The notes beneath the pieces are model-generated. The model was given only the letters and a program-made list of their open reading frames with translations. It searched no databases and had not been told where the DNA came from. DNA of 9,049 nucleotides from contig CAZVLE010000042.1 of the NCBI GenBank assembly GCA_964627855.1, positions 1 to 9,049 on the forward strand. Reading direction: 5' to 3'. Below are positions 1 through 6,796 of this stretch, in pieces; within the stretch, counting starts at the first letter, position 1; every line of letters begins with the position of its first letter. Source of the DNA: CAZVLE01 sp964627855. GTDB taxonomy: Bacteria; Bacillota; Dethiobacteria; DTU022. Position numbers and translations under genes: made by a program.

Positions 1-365
1 TTCAGGTGGGGCTCGTTGCAGATCATGATCAGCGGCCAGAAAGTGACGCCAAAAGCCACAGCCATTCCGGTATCGGCCCTGGCCACTTCTTCCATCAGGC
101 GAAAAGAGGCACTGCCGATGTAATGTGAACGCCCCAGGCCCCAGCCGCCTAAATCTTCGGGGAAGAGGACCCGTTGCAGGCCAAGTTTGCCCATCAGCTT
201 ATCGAAGGCCGGCTCAATTAGCAGGTGTTCCTGCCAGTCTTCATCGTAGCGTCGCCGGTTGGGAATTACTTCTTCGTCAGCCCACCGGCGAACTATTTTC
301 CCGAAATATTCATCGATCGGTGAGATAAACTCCCGCGGCCTGGTAAAATCATCGATGGTGCGCAT
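1..365 (-). CDS. Acyl-CoA dehydrogenase, N-terminal part (gene runs off the left edge)
   Basis: The reading frame is open from an ATG at 363-365 down to base 1 (121 codons) and continues outside the window. A GAGGT ribosome site lies 8 bases before the ATG. The translation (begins MRTIDDFTRP) aligns along its whole visible length with the N-terminal domain of the neighbouring gene: RRWADEEV against KRWAETEV, LFPEDLGGWGLG against IFPEECGGVGLN, and ARADTGMA against GRADTGIG. These are typical of the helical N-terminal domain of ACADs, FAD enzymes that make a 2,3-double bond in acyl-CoA thioesters and pass electrons to ETF. It starts 20 bases after the stop of the upstream paralogue on the same strand, so the two are almost certainly co-transcribed. 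Substrate and active-site residues cannot be judged because the C-terminal two thirds are missing. Confidence 0.88.
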   Translation of the reverse strand, partial: MRTIDDFTRPREFISPIDEYFGKIVRRWADEEVIPNRRRYDEDWQEHLLIEPAFDKLMGKLGLQRVLFPEDLGGWGLGRSHYIGSASFRLMEEVARADTGMAVAFGVTFWPLIMICNEPHL

Positions 366-385
366 CGCTGCAGACCTCGCTCTCC

Positions 386-1630
386 TTAAAGGTTTTCTGA
401 CCCGTAGAAAAATCTGGCCAGATCCATCTTATTCAGTTCCCAGCTGCCGAGGTGAAGCTGCATTGTCTTGATATCGCGCCAGTAACGTTCCAGGTTCCAC
501 TCTGTGGCATAACCGGCTGAACCCATTAGTTCCATGGCCTGGTTGATCGCTTTTTCGGCGGAGTGTGTAACTTGTGATACCACGCTGAGGGCAGCAACAG
601 AGGTTTTTTTAGCACGGGCCGGCTCTTCAAGGCCGCCGCTGGCTATGATCCCGGCCAGTTGGTGCAGCAAGAGCCGATCAAGCAGTAACTCCTGGCTGAC
701 TTCAGCCATTAGAGAGGCGGTAAGCGGATTGTCTTTTAGAAGGGAATGCTTGCCTTTAATAACCCGGTTTTCACCCCATTCCCGGAGTATTTCAATAGCG
801 GCGAAGAGTGAGCCGACGGTTACAGCAGATACACCTAAATAAAACCAGGATAAGAGCTGTTGCCAGCCGGTTTCTCCCCTGAAGACCACGTAGGTTTCCG
901 GCACTTCTACCTGATCGAGCGTAAGCTTGCAGTTTACGCTGGCGGCGAGGCCGGTCCTGATCTGTGGTTCACCGCGGCTGAGGCCAGGGGAGTTTGCAGG
1001 TATGACAACCAGAGCCGGCTCATTTGAACCTTCCAGCAGGCAGAATATCCCGAAGAGATCGGCATCACAACCTGCATTGAGGGGCTGCAAATTGCTTCCC
1101 TCGATGATCATTCTGTCTTTAAGCTGCTTTGCAGCGGCAGGATAAGATTTACCATGGAACAGGGTTTGAGGGCTGGGTTTGTATTCTGAATCGTAAGAGG
1201 GCAAGACCAGCGCACCGACGGTGCTTTTTCCTGATTGGCAAAAAAGTGGCGCCAAAAGCTTGCAAAGATTCTCATTCAGATTGTAATTCATGGCGAAGCT
1301 GCTGCAGAGAGCAAATGTTGCGGCAAAAAGGTAGCCGATACCCGTATCGGCCCGGCCGATCTGTTCTAAAGAGAGTGCTAAGGTATGGGCCACTTCCGGC
1401 TTGTTTAATCCGACGCCGCCGCACTCTTCGGGGAAAATCATCTTTTGCATTTCCAAATCCACGAAAAGCTTATGCAGAGCCGGTTTAATCAGTAGCGCCA
1501 GATCTTCGCGGTATTCAAGCCGCTTGGCCATTACTTCAGTTTCAGCCCAGCGCTTTAAAGTCTGGGTAAGCAAAACATCAGATTCATGGGGTTGATCAGG
1601 AGAACAGGGTATCAAACTGAAACAGTCCAC
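386..1630 (-). CDS. Acyl-CoA dehydrogenase family protein, degenerate active site
   Basis: This 414-residue protein has normal ACAD length. It starts with GTG (1628-1630), chosen because GAGGTGG lies about 5 bases upstream; the ATG at 1632-1634 is out of frame. Seen: the N-terminal helical domain (about 20-120) with IFPEECGGVGL, a beta domain (about 130-245), and a C-terminal helical domain with AMELMGSAGYATEWNLERYWRD (about 366-386), matching the ACAD LGGxGY...ERxxRD signature. Odd: where medium-chain enzymes have YEGT with the catalytic Glu, this protein has HLGS (Leu394). There is no Glu at 254-279, the helix where isovaleryl-CoA dehydrogenase carries its alternative base. The usual TEPxxGSD flavin-domain motif is replaced around 138-150. 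The fold therefore looks kept, but ordinary dehydrogenation by this subunit alone is doubtful. It precedes a paralogue by 20 bases. It may be a partner subunit of a heteromeric ACAD or have another role. Confidence 0.88.
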   Translation of the reverse strand: MDCFSLIPCSPDQPHESDVLLTQTLKRWAETEVMAKRLEYREDLALLIKPALHKLFVDLEMQKMIFPEECGGVGLNKPEVAHTLALSLEQIGRADTGIGYLFAATFALCSSFAMNYNLNENLCKLLAPLFCQSGKSTVGALVLPSYDSEYKPSPQTLFHGKSYPAAAKQLKDRMIIEGSNLQPLNAGCDADLFGIFCLLEGSNEPALVVIPANSPGLSRGEPQIRTGLAASVNCKLTLDQVEVPETYVVFRGETGWQQLLSWFYLGVSAVTVGSLFAAIEILREWGENRVIKGKHSLLKDNPLTASLMAEVSQELLLDRLLLHQLAGIIASGGLEEPARAKKTSVAALSVVSQVTHSAEKAINQAMELMGSAGYATEWNLERYWRDIKTMQLHLGSWELNKMDLARFFYGSENL

Positions 1631-1889
1631 TCATTCCACCTCTTTCCCGGTGGTATTTGAAAAGAGCCTGGCATTTATTAAAGCAGATCGATACATGAAT
1701 ATCCTTAAATATTCAACATAATTTCTCTTCTCCCTGCACTTTGCGGACAAAAAAGGATTCTTACTCTACTGCCGATACAGTACTAAGGTTTGGCAAGTTC
1801 TTCGGTAATTCGGCTGATTTTTGGCTGGTTATCCAAGAGGAGGGATAATTCTTCCCGACACGGTCATGCATGGGCATGGTTTAAAAATG
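1631..1889. other. Intergenic region between the ACAD operon and the DUF4143 ATPase
   Basis: This 259-base gap holds the possible ACAD promoter (1688-1716) and a perfect 6-base inverted repeat, TTATCC/GGATAA, at 1829-1848 with an 8-base loop. No T-run follows that repeat on either strand, so I do not call it a terminator. No credible reading frame is visible. Confidence 0.5.
1688..1716 (-). promoter_or_regulatory. Possible promoter with palindromic operator before the ACAD operon
   Basis: On the minus strand TTGAAT (1711-1716) and TATCGA (1688-1693) are 17 bases apart; the -10 match is weak (3 of 6). A 20-base perfect inverted repeat with 7-base arms, TGAATAT and ATATTCA, and a 6-base centre occupies 1696-1715. 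It overlaps the -35 and most of the spacer, about 65 bases before the GTG start. Its size and place fit an operator for a dimeric repressor such as a TetR-type fatty-acid regulator, but no regulator gene is in the window, so that is inference. Confidence 0.35.
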
Positions 1890-3101
1890 TCAAAAATCTA
1901 TTTTCTTCATCAGGTAATCCAAAACGTTAAATCTCTTTATTCCATCAAAGTCTGCCACCGGATCTAGATCTAAGGTCATGATGCACTTAGGATAATTGTT
2001 TTGAATCTTACGCAGGGGTCTGATTTCCCTTTCTAAGGTCCTGCTATCTCTAACGCTGGCTGCAACCTGTATATATTTCATCTCGTTGCTACTTTTTGCG
2101 ACAAAGTCTATTTCTAAGCCTTCAACTTTGCCGATATAGAGATCATAACCTCTGCGTAAAAGCTCAAGAAAAACAATATTTTCCAAAATATGTCCCACAT
2201 CTCGTCCACTGCTGCTGCCTAACATTGTGTTTCTTAGCCCGATGTCTACCAGGTAATATTTCTCCAATGTTTTTAGGTATTGCTTGCCTTTGATATCATA
2301 CCTTTTGATTTGATAAACTATATATGATTCAATGAACGCATTGATATATGACTCAACGGTTCTGACGTTAATCGGCCTGCCATCAGACGCCATCGTATCG
2401 CTTATTTTTTTTGTAGAAAGAATATTTCCGATGTTGTCAGCTAAAAACCTTAATATACTTTCTAACATCATAACATCTGAAATATTTTTTCTGGCGACGA
2501 TATCTTTTAAAACAACCGTGTTGTATAAACTCTTTAAATAATCGCTTACCTGGTTTAATTCATAATCCAGTTGAAAAGCATAGGGGAATGAACTGCCCTC
2601 AATGTAGCGTTGATAAGCTCGATCTAGGTTATCGCCATACCCGTTGATCTCAACGAATTCTGAAAAAGAAAATGGTAACATGTCAATCTGGACATACCTT
2701 CCAGTCAGTAAAGTGGCCAGCTCTCCGGAAAGCATATATGAATTAGATCCGGTCATATAGATGTCCACATTATCATTAAGGTAGAAACTGTTTACCACCC
2801 TTTGATAATCCTTCACATTCTGAATTTCGTCGAGAAATAAATACATTTTTTCATTGTTGATTATCCGTTCATCAATATAAGCGTGTAAAGCTTTTGTTTC
2901 CAGCAGATCGTAATATTTATAGTCATCAAAATTAATACTGATTACCTGCTTGCTATTGATGCCATTATTGAATAAATAGTCCTTATAAAGCTGAAGTAAA
3001 GTTGATTTGCCACATCTGCGGACGCCGGTTATTACCTTGATTATTTTTTTATCCTTATAGCCTAACAGTTTATTAAAATAGTCTGGTCTGCTAATGAGCA
3101 T
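1890..3101 (-). CDS. AAA+ ATPase, AAA_14 / DUF4143 family
   Basis: A 403-residue protein of normal length for this family. Seen: Walker A GVRRCGKST near residue 26, Walker B YLFLDEIQNV near 87, a sensor-like strand YMTGSNSYMLSGELATLLTGR near 115-135 followed by PFSFSEF, and a DUF4143 C-terminal part with ILENIVFLELLRRGYDLY, then EIDFVAKS and YIQVA. This last piece resembles a PD-(D/E)XK nuclease core, but the usual catalytic Lys position reads Ala, so nuclease activity is doubtful. The family is common and poorly characterised, often found in defence or mobile regions. The ATG has GAGGTG 5 bases upstream. The gene is visibly richer in A+T (many ATA, TTA and AAA codons) than its neighbours and stands alone, which suggests acquisition by transfer. 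A decayed relative lies at 8004-8292. Confidence 0.9.
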   Translation of the reverse strand: MLISRPDYFNKLLGYKDKKIIKVITGVRRCGKSTLLQLYKDYLFNNGINSKQVISINFDDYKYYDLLETKALHAYIDERIINNEKMYLFLDEIQNVKDYQRVVNSFYLNDNVDIYMTGSNSYMLSGELATLLTGRYVQIDMLPFSFSEFVEINGYGDNLDRAYQRYIEGSSFPYAFQLDYELNQVSDYLKSLYNTVVLKDIVARKNISDVMMLESILRFLADNIGNILSTKKISDTMASDGRPINVRTVESYINAFIESYIVYQIKRYDIKGKQYLKTLEKYYLVDIGLRNTMLGSSSGRDVGHILENIVFLELLRRGYDLYIGKVEGLEIDFVAKSSNEMKYIQVAASVRDSRTLEREIRPLRKIQNNYPKCIMTLDLDPVADFDGIKRFNVLDYLMKKIDF

Positions 3102-3118
3102 ATTTTCACCTCTATTGT

Positions 3119-3158
3119 ATTATAGCGCAATAACTTAACCTATGCAAGATGTTATTGC
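3119..3158 (-). promoter_or_regulatory. Promoter and possible operator of the DUF4143 ATPase gene
   Basis: On the minus strand a perfect TATAAT (3119-3124) is preceded at 17 bases by TTGCAT (3142-3147). The predicted start leaves a leader of about 10 bases before the ATG. A perfect 8-base inverted repeat, GCAATAAC (3127-3134) and GTTATTGC (3151-3158), with a 16-base centre brackets the spacer and -35 element, where a repressor or autoregulator could bind. The promoter is well supported; the operator role is inferred. Confidence 0.6.
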
Positions 3159-3277
3159 AGCACGATACAATAAATAATAGTGCCCTTTCCTTATAATGGA
3201 TCATGCTTAATTTGGCAGCTAAGGGAGCAGCATATTGCAGAGATGATTGCACAATAAAGCAGAACATTGAAAAGTGA

Positions 3278-3286
3278 TGCTATAAT
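3278..3286 (+). promoter_or_regulatory. Possible extended -10 promoter for the long leader of the protease gene
   Basis: The string TGCTATAAT is a perfect extended -10 element (TGnTATAAT). No good -35 is present at 16-18 bases, which extended -10 promoters can tolerate. Transcription would start near 3292 and give a leader of about 354 bases before the ATG at 3647. No terminator is visible in between. Confidence 0.4.
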
Positions 3287-3409
3287 TGGCCTGGGTTGTG
3301 GCGGCCGAATAAGCTTAAGCGATCTTTATGCCGGGATACGGAATCAACACTCTCGGACTATAAACCGGTGTTCTGGAGAAAGCACTTTGAGTAAGGACAG
3401 GGAGAAACG

Positions 3410-3431
3410 TCCCCTAGTCCTCCCCTAGTCC
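3410..3431 (+). repeat. Perfect 11-base tandem repeat, two copies
   Basis: TCCCCTAGTCC occurs at 3410-3420 and again at 3421-3431 with no gap. Each copy can pair with the single upstream arm AAGGACAGGGA (3393-3403), so the duplication offers two mutually exclusive hairpins. Confidence 0.9.
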
Positions 3432-3628
3432 TTCCGCTGATGAACCACTGTTTTGTGATCATACCGATGCCGGAATCTGCCGAGGCCATGCGTAAAATAA
3501 TCGATATTTATTAGCATAAAAAGGAATTTTATGATTTGGCGTGGAATTTGGTATAGACTAAGCTGGCCTTTGTAGATAACCCCTTTTTTAGACATGTCGA
3601 AACCATCTGTGAGCAATAGCTTTATTTC

Positions 3629-3638
3629 AGGAAGGGAG
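3629..3638 (+). promoter_or_regulatory. Ribosome binding site of the metalloprotease gene
   Basis: AGGAAGGGAG lies 8 bases before the ATG at 3647. The next residues form a basic stretch followed by a hydrophobic segment, as expected for a true N-terminus, so this site fixes the start. Confidence 0.7.
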
Positions 3639-3646
3639 ATTGGATT

Positions 3647-6424
3647 ATGGCTCGATTTAGAACAAAGAAATGGCTGATTATTTCTTCTATTTTTCTTCTT
3701 GTTGTTTCCTTTGCGTTGATATGGTTTCTGGGGTTCGGGTTAACACCGGATCCGGGTGACACCACACCTTTTACAGGGGCCTGGTATGGGCCGCAAGGTG
3801 TCGTTCTTTTCGATACGGAAGGGCTCTTGGGTAAATCCCTTGTGGTGAAAATCGAACCAGCCTTTGATGCCAGGGAGGAGATCCCCTTCCCCGAATACCT
3901 TGCCGGCGTCCGGCCGGCAAGCCCTTTTCTTGCCCTTTCTTCATCGGAGGAGTTTTTGGCAACGGATGACCGGTATCTGGTGCTGGCTTTTCCGGTACCG
4001 GAAGGCAGTGATCCGGCCAACCTGGCGGTAGCGGTTCTGACACCCCCGGATATGATCATCGCCTACGAGGAGACCGAGGGAGAAGCTTTTGCTCAATGGG
4101 ACATTATTCTTGGAGCCTATGATGCTCAAGCCGGGTATTTTGCCGTGCCGATCTCCTATATCAGTACGACTCCCAGAACTCTCGTGATGGTGCAGGGGCC
4201 GGACTTCTTTTTTCAAAGAAATATATGGGATCTTCCTGGTCATGAATTTTCCGTGGTTTCGGTCGGATTCGCAGAAGACGGATGCTCCGAGGAAAACAGA
4301 AGTCTGATAGAAGAAGAGCTCAACACAGCGTACCGGTTTTGGAAAAGTGCAGGCTTCAGGGAACCGAATTTAAGAAAAGTTTTGGTCGACACATATGACC
4401 ATGAAGGAGCACTTCTGACTTCAGAAGAGCTCTTTGAATACCAGCTTCGCAAAGCAAGCAGCCCGAACGGAGCGTATGTCTTATCCGAACGAATTGCCTA
4501 TACGGAGTATTGGGGTGTGCCCGAAACTCCCGAAAGAAGAACTTCCCGGCACGAACTCTTCCATGCCTTTCAATATGCCTATGAAGAGGTTAGCGAATCA
4601 CGATATTTAGAGGATAATCGGAAAAGGGTGTACAGGGGCATCATTGAAGGGACAGCCGTGGCCTCGGAATGGTCTTACAATGGTCTTCGCAGAAGCAATG
4701 CAGCCTATAGCTTTTCCAGTGGGGAAGAACGCAGATTGACATCTAGAAACCCTTTGCCTATTACAACAAGCATTCTAAGGACAAACAGCTCTGCCGAGTC
4801 AAGAGACTATCAGACCCAGGACTTTTTTGTCTATATCGGTATGCGCATGCAGCCAACGGAGCCCAAGTCGAATTTTCTGCTTTTGTTTTTTGAAACGGCC
4901 CAGGATCGGGAAGCCATCGAACAAGCTATGCGGGAGGATCCGGACATCCCTTATACATCGAATCTCTGGCTGGGGATTCTGGATGCTGCCTTGCGCCGGG
5001 AAGGCACATTTGCCTCCCTGCAAGACGCCTACTGGCAGTGGGCCAAAAACCAATCCTTTGAAAAAAGCGTCATCCTGGGGCCTGACCACGACGGGAATCC
5101 CATTCCCCATGGAGCGCCGGGGGAATGGTCCGGGCATGGTACAGTTCCCCACGAAACAACATTCAACATCGCATCTTGGATAAGAGAAGAAGGTGTCGGT
5201 ATAACCAAATGGACAAGGACCTGGAGCTCTTCCGGACCGGATCCCTTCAGTTGCAGTGTTTCTCGGCTCATCTTCGCCCCGGCAGAAGGTTATGAATATT
5301 ATGTTACCATGGAGGTGGAACTGCCAGAAGCCGGACCTGCATTCCGGTACAAGTTCTACGATTACGGAGACACGAACCGGTTTTTTATCCGTGACGAGGG
5401 ACGGGATGACAGCCCCCATACCGTTACCGTCCGGGACGAGCCCGTAACGGTCTATTTTTTAATGGCCAATACGGAATTGAATCATATGACAGGACGCATC
5501 CTTATGCGGATGGAAAAGAGGATTCTGCGGGAGATCCACGGCACGCTGCCGTCATTACCTACCCCTTCACCCCCACCGGTGATGCATTCCTTGGAAGTTC
5601 ACGCCTCTGTTCCGCTTCCTCTTCCCAAAGACCCCCCGTATATTTCCAGCCAGACCGGCCATGCAGGCACAGTTAACTATACTTTGTCTGCTGCCGAAGG
5701 AACGCAGGTGCAACTTGAAGCGCCGCAGCACATTGGAAGCGGCGCCTCCCGTAAAACCTTTGCAGGATGGTCAGGTTCAGTAACAAGCGACCAGCGGGCC
5801 ATTACCTTTTCGATAGACCGGCCCAAGACGGTCACGGCAAACTATGCCAACGACCCGGTATTACCGGCCTATACCCTGACGGTCCGTGGACTCTATATGG
5901 AAGATCTGCTTGCAGTGTCCATCGCCAGCACCACCGGCCACCACGGACAGACCGAATATGCCATACCAAATATCACGCAAGGGACGACGGTGCACCTGCA
6001 AGCCCCGCAGTTTGTAGGGGAAGGCAAAGACCGCAAGGAGTTCTCCCACTGGTCCGGCGATGTTTCCGGGAAAGAGCGGAACATCCAGTGGAATATTGCA
6101 AGCAACCAAACCGTGACTGCTCATTATGCATCCTCTCCGGAATCTGCTTCCTTCCAGTTGACCGTCAATTCCAAGGAAGTAAAAGGCAAGCTCGATTTAG
6201 GTGTTAAAATCGCCAGCGAATCAGGACATGGCGGAACAACAAAGTATATCATCGAAAAGATTCCGCAAGATTCCGTAATCTACCTGGAAGCGCCCCAGAC
6301 CATTGGGACAGGGATAAAACAGAAAACCTTTAAATTCTGGGTCTTGGACGAAAAAGTATTGGATAAAAACAGGATCGCTATCCCCATGGACAGCGACAAG
6401 GTAGTCTGGGCGCATTATGAATAA
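3647..6424 (+). CDS. Membrane-anchored or secreted HEXXH metalloprotease-like protein with three InlB-like repeats
   Basis: A 925-residue protein. Residues 1-8 are basic and 9-31 are strongly hydrophobic with no clear cleavage site, suggesting an uncleaved anchor with the rest outside the cell. A gluzincin-type zinc site is visible: HELFH at 302-306 with Glu303 as likely base, then EGTA at 334-337, where Glu334 is the probable third ligand, in a setting like other bacterial HExxH...EGxA proteins. After a beta-rich stretch (about 525-625) comes a Pro-rich linker (634-644) and three tandem modules at about 647-735, 741-828 and 836-925. Each module has a GHxG...Y segment, an LxAPQxxGxG segment, a Lys-Phe/Trp core and ends in xAxYA or WAHYE, resembling InlB B-type or Flg_new repeats used in surface proteins. 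There is no LPXTG tail. The zinc site and repeats are seen; protease activity, substrate and adhesion are inferred. No partner gene is evident. Confidence 0.85.
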   Translation: MARFRTKKWLIISSIFLLVVSFALIWFLGFGLTPDPGDTTPFTGAWYGPQGVVLFDTEGLLGKSLVVKIEPAFDAREEIPFPEYLAGVRPASPFLALSSSEEFLATDDRYLVLAFPVPEGSDPANLAVAVLTPPDMIIAYEETEGEAFAQWDIILGAYDAQAGYFAVPISYISTTPRTLVMVQGPDFFFQRNIWDLPGHEFSVVSVGFAEDGCSEENRSLIEEELNTAYRFWKSAGFREPNLRKVLVDTYDHEGALLTSEELFEYQLRKASSPNGAYVLSERIAYTEYWGVPETPERRTSRHELFHAFQYAYEEVSESRYLEDNRKRVYRGIIEGTAVASEWSYNGLRRSNAAYSFSSGEERRLTSRNPLPITTSILRTNSSAESRDYQTQDFFVYIGMRMQPTEPKSNFLLLFFETAQDREAIEQAMREDPDIPYTSNLWLGILDAALRREGTFASLQDAYWQWAKNQSFEKSVILGPDHDGNPIPHGAPGEWSGHGTVPHETTFNIASWIREEGVGITKWTRTWSSSGPDPFSCSVSRLIFAPAEGYEYYVTMEVELPEAGPAFRYKFYDYGDTNRFFIRDEGRDDSPHTVTVRDEPVTVYFLMANTELNHMTGRILMRMEKRILREIHGTLPSLPTPSPPPVMHSLEVHASVPLPLPKDPPYISSQTGHAGTVNYTLSAAEGTQVQLEAPQHIGSGASRKTFAGWSGSVTSDQRAITFSIDRPKTVTANYANDPVLPAYTLTVRGLYMEDLLAVSIASTTGHHGQTEYAIPNITQGTTVHLQAPQFVGEGKDRKEFSHWSGDVSGKERNIQWNIASNQTVTAHYASSPESASFQLTVNSKEVKGKLDLGVKIASESGHGGTTKYIIEKIPQDSVIYLEAPQTIGTGIKQKTFKFWVLDEKVLDKNRIAIPMDSDKVVWAHYE

Positions 6425-6438
6425 AAAATCAAGTTACC

Positions 6439-6472
6439 ATGCCTCCCCTTCAGGCATTTGCGGAACGCCTGA
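6439..6472 (+). other. Two overlapping, mutually exclusive hairpins after the protease gene
   Basis: ATGCCT (6439-6444) pairs with AGGCAT (6452-6457). TCAGGC (6450-6455) pairs equally well with GCCTGA (6467-6472). They share AGGC, so only one can form. No T-run follows, so a Rho-independent terminator is not supported, though the site could slow transcription or protect the 3' end. Confidence 0.4.
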
Positions 6473-6489
6473 TCTATGCCCCGGCATTC

Positions 6490-6518
6490 TTGACAGGTAA
6501 AACGGCCCATGTTAGACT
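6490..6518 (+). promoter_or_regulatory. Promoter of the vapBC-type operon
   Basis: A perfect TTGACA (6490-6495) is followed after 17 bases by TAGACT (6513-6518), a 4-of-6 match to the -10 consensus. The predicted start is about 25 bases before the antitoxin ATG. The -10 element is embedded in the operator repeats. Confidence 0.75.
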
Positions 6519-6532
6519 AGTCTTAGACTAGT
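6512..6532 (+). promoter_or_regulatory. Operator of the vapBC-type operon
   Basis: TTAGACTAGT occurs twice, at 6512-6521 and 6523-6532, with an 11-base period (one helical turn). The same stretch contains a perfect 8-1-8 inverted repeat, ACTAGTCT-T-AGACTAGT (6516-6532), and a 10-base palindrome, AGACTAGTCT (6514-6523). It covers the -10 element, where the TA complex would be expected to repress its own operon, as is established for Phd/YefM-type antitoxins. Confidence 0.75.
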
Positions 6533-6552
6533 ATATTCTTTAGGGGTGATCG

Positions 6553-6795
6553 ATGATGAAAAAAGTTGGCGCCTATGAGGCAAAAACTCATTTACCCAGG
6601 TTGCTTGAACAGGTGAAAGAAGGAGAGGAAATCATTATAACCAAACATGACCTTCCCGTGGCTGTTCTTAAATCCTATCAATCCGAACAGCAGGTTGATG
6701 CCAGGGTGGCAATCGATAATATATACAAACTAAGGGAAAGCAACCGTCTGGCTGGGTTATCAATTCGCGATCTAATCGAGGAAGGCCGAAAATAG
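6553..6795 (+). CDS. Phd/YefM-type (VapB-like) antitoxin
   Basis: This 80-residue protein has the typical Phd/YefM N-terminal dimer and DNA-binding fold: VGAYEAKTHLPRLLEQVKEG then EEIIITKHDLPVAVL (residues about 5-39). A short C-terminal helix-rich tail (about 50-80) is expected to wrap and block the toxin. AGGGGTG lies about 6 bases before the ATG at 6553; a second ATG follows at once and could also serve. It is the first gene of a two-gene operon, ending 1 base before the PIN-domain toxin, and the operator just upstream implies negative autoregulation. Family assignment is firm; the exact partner specificity is inferred from adjacency. Antitoxins with this fold are often paired with PIN toxins and then called VapB in a broad sense. 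Confidence 0.92.
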   Translation: MMKKVGAYEAKTHLPRLLEQVKEGEEIIITKHDLPVAVLKSYQSEQQVDARVAIDNIYKLRESNRLAGLSIRDLIEEGRK

Positions 6796-6796
6796 A

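Larger units (their letters stand above)
3293..3646 (+). other. Gene-free region, possible structured 5' leader
   Basis: No convincing gene lies here; the 63-codon frame on the minus strand (3425-3616) has no recognisable motif. Three foldable stretches are visible. The first is AACAC/GTGTT enclosing CGG/CCG at 3346-3372. The second is AGGAC-AGGGA at 3394-3403 pairing with TCCCCTAGTCCT at 3410-3421, with a duplicated 3' arm just after it. The third is a perfect CATAAAA/TTTTATG stem with a 5-base loop at 3515-3533. I recognise no known riboswitch class. A nearer promoter may exist: TGGTATAGA around 3548-3556 resembles an extended -10. The functional claim is inference. Confidence 0.3.

Noticed and set aside
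1829..1848. TTATCC/GGATAA inverted repeat as a terminator for the DUF4143 ATPase
   Set aside because: The stem is only 6 bases and no T-run follows on the relevant strand.
3286..3308. Hairpin TTGGCC/GGCCGA just after the possible extended -10
   Set aside because: The left arm lies before the predicted transcription start, so it would not be in the RNA.
3425..3616. 63-codon open frame on the minus strand in the gene-free region
   Set aside because: No recognisable motif, it lies in the possible leader of the protease gene, and its composition is not gene-like.
3622..4059. 145-codon open frame on the minus strand over the protease start
   Set aside because: Overlaps the well-supported N-terminus and ribosome site of the protease and has a low-complexity translation.
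4799..5419. 206-codon open frame on the minus strand
   Set aside because: It lies wholly inside the protease gene on the opposite strand and its translation shows no domain; it is a shadow of a GC-richer gene.
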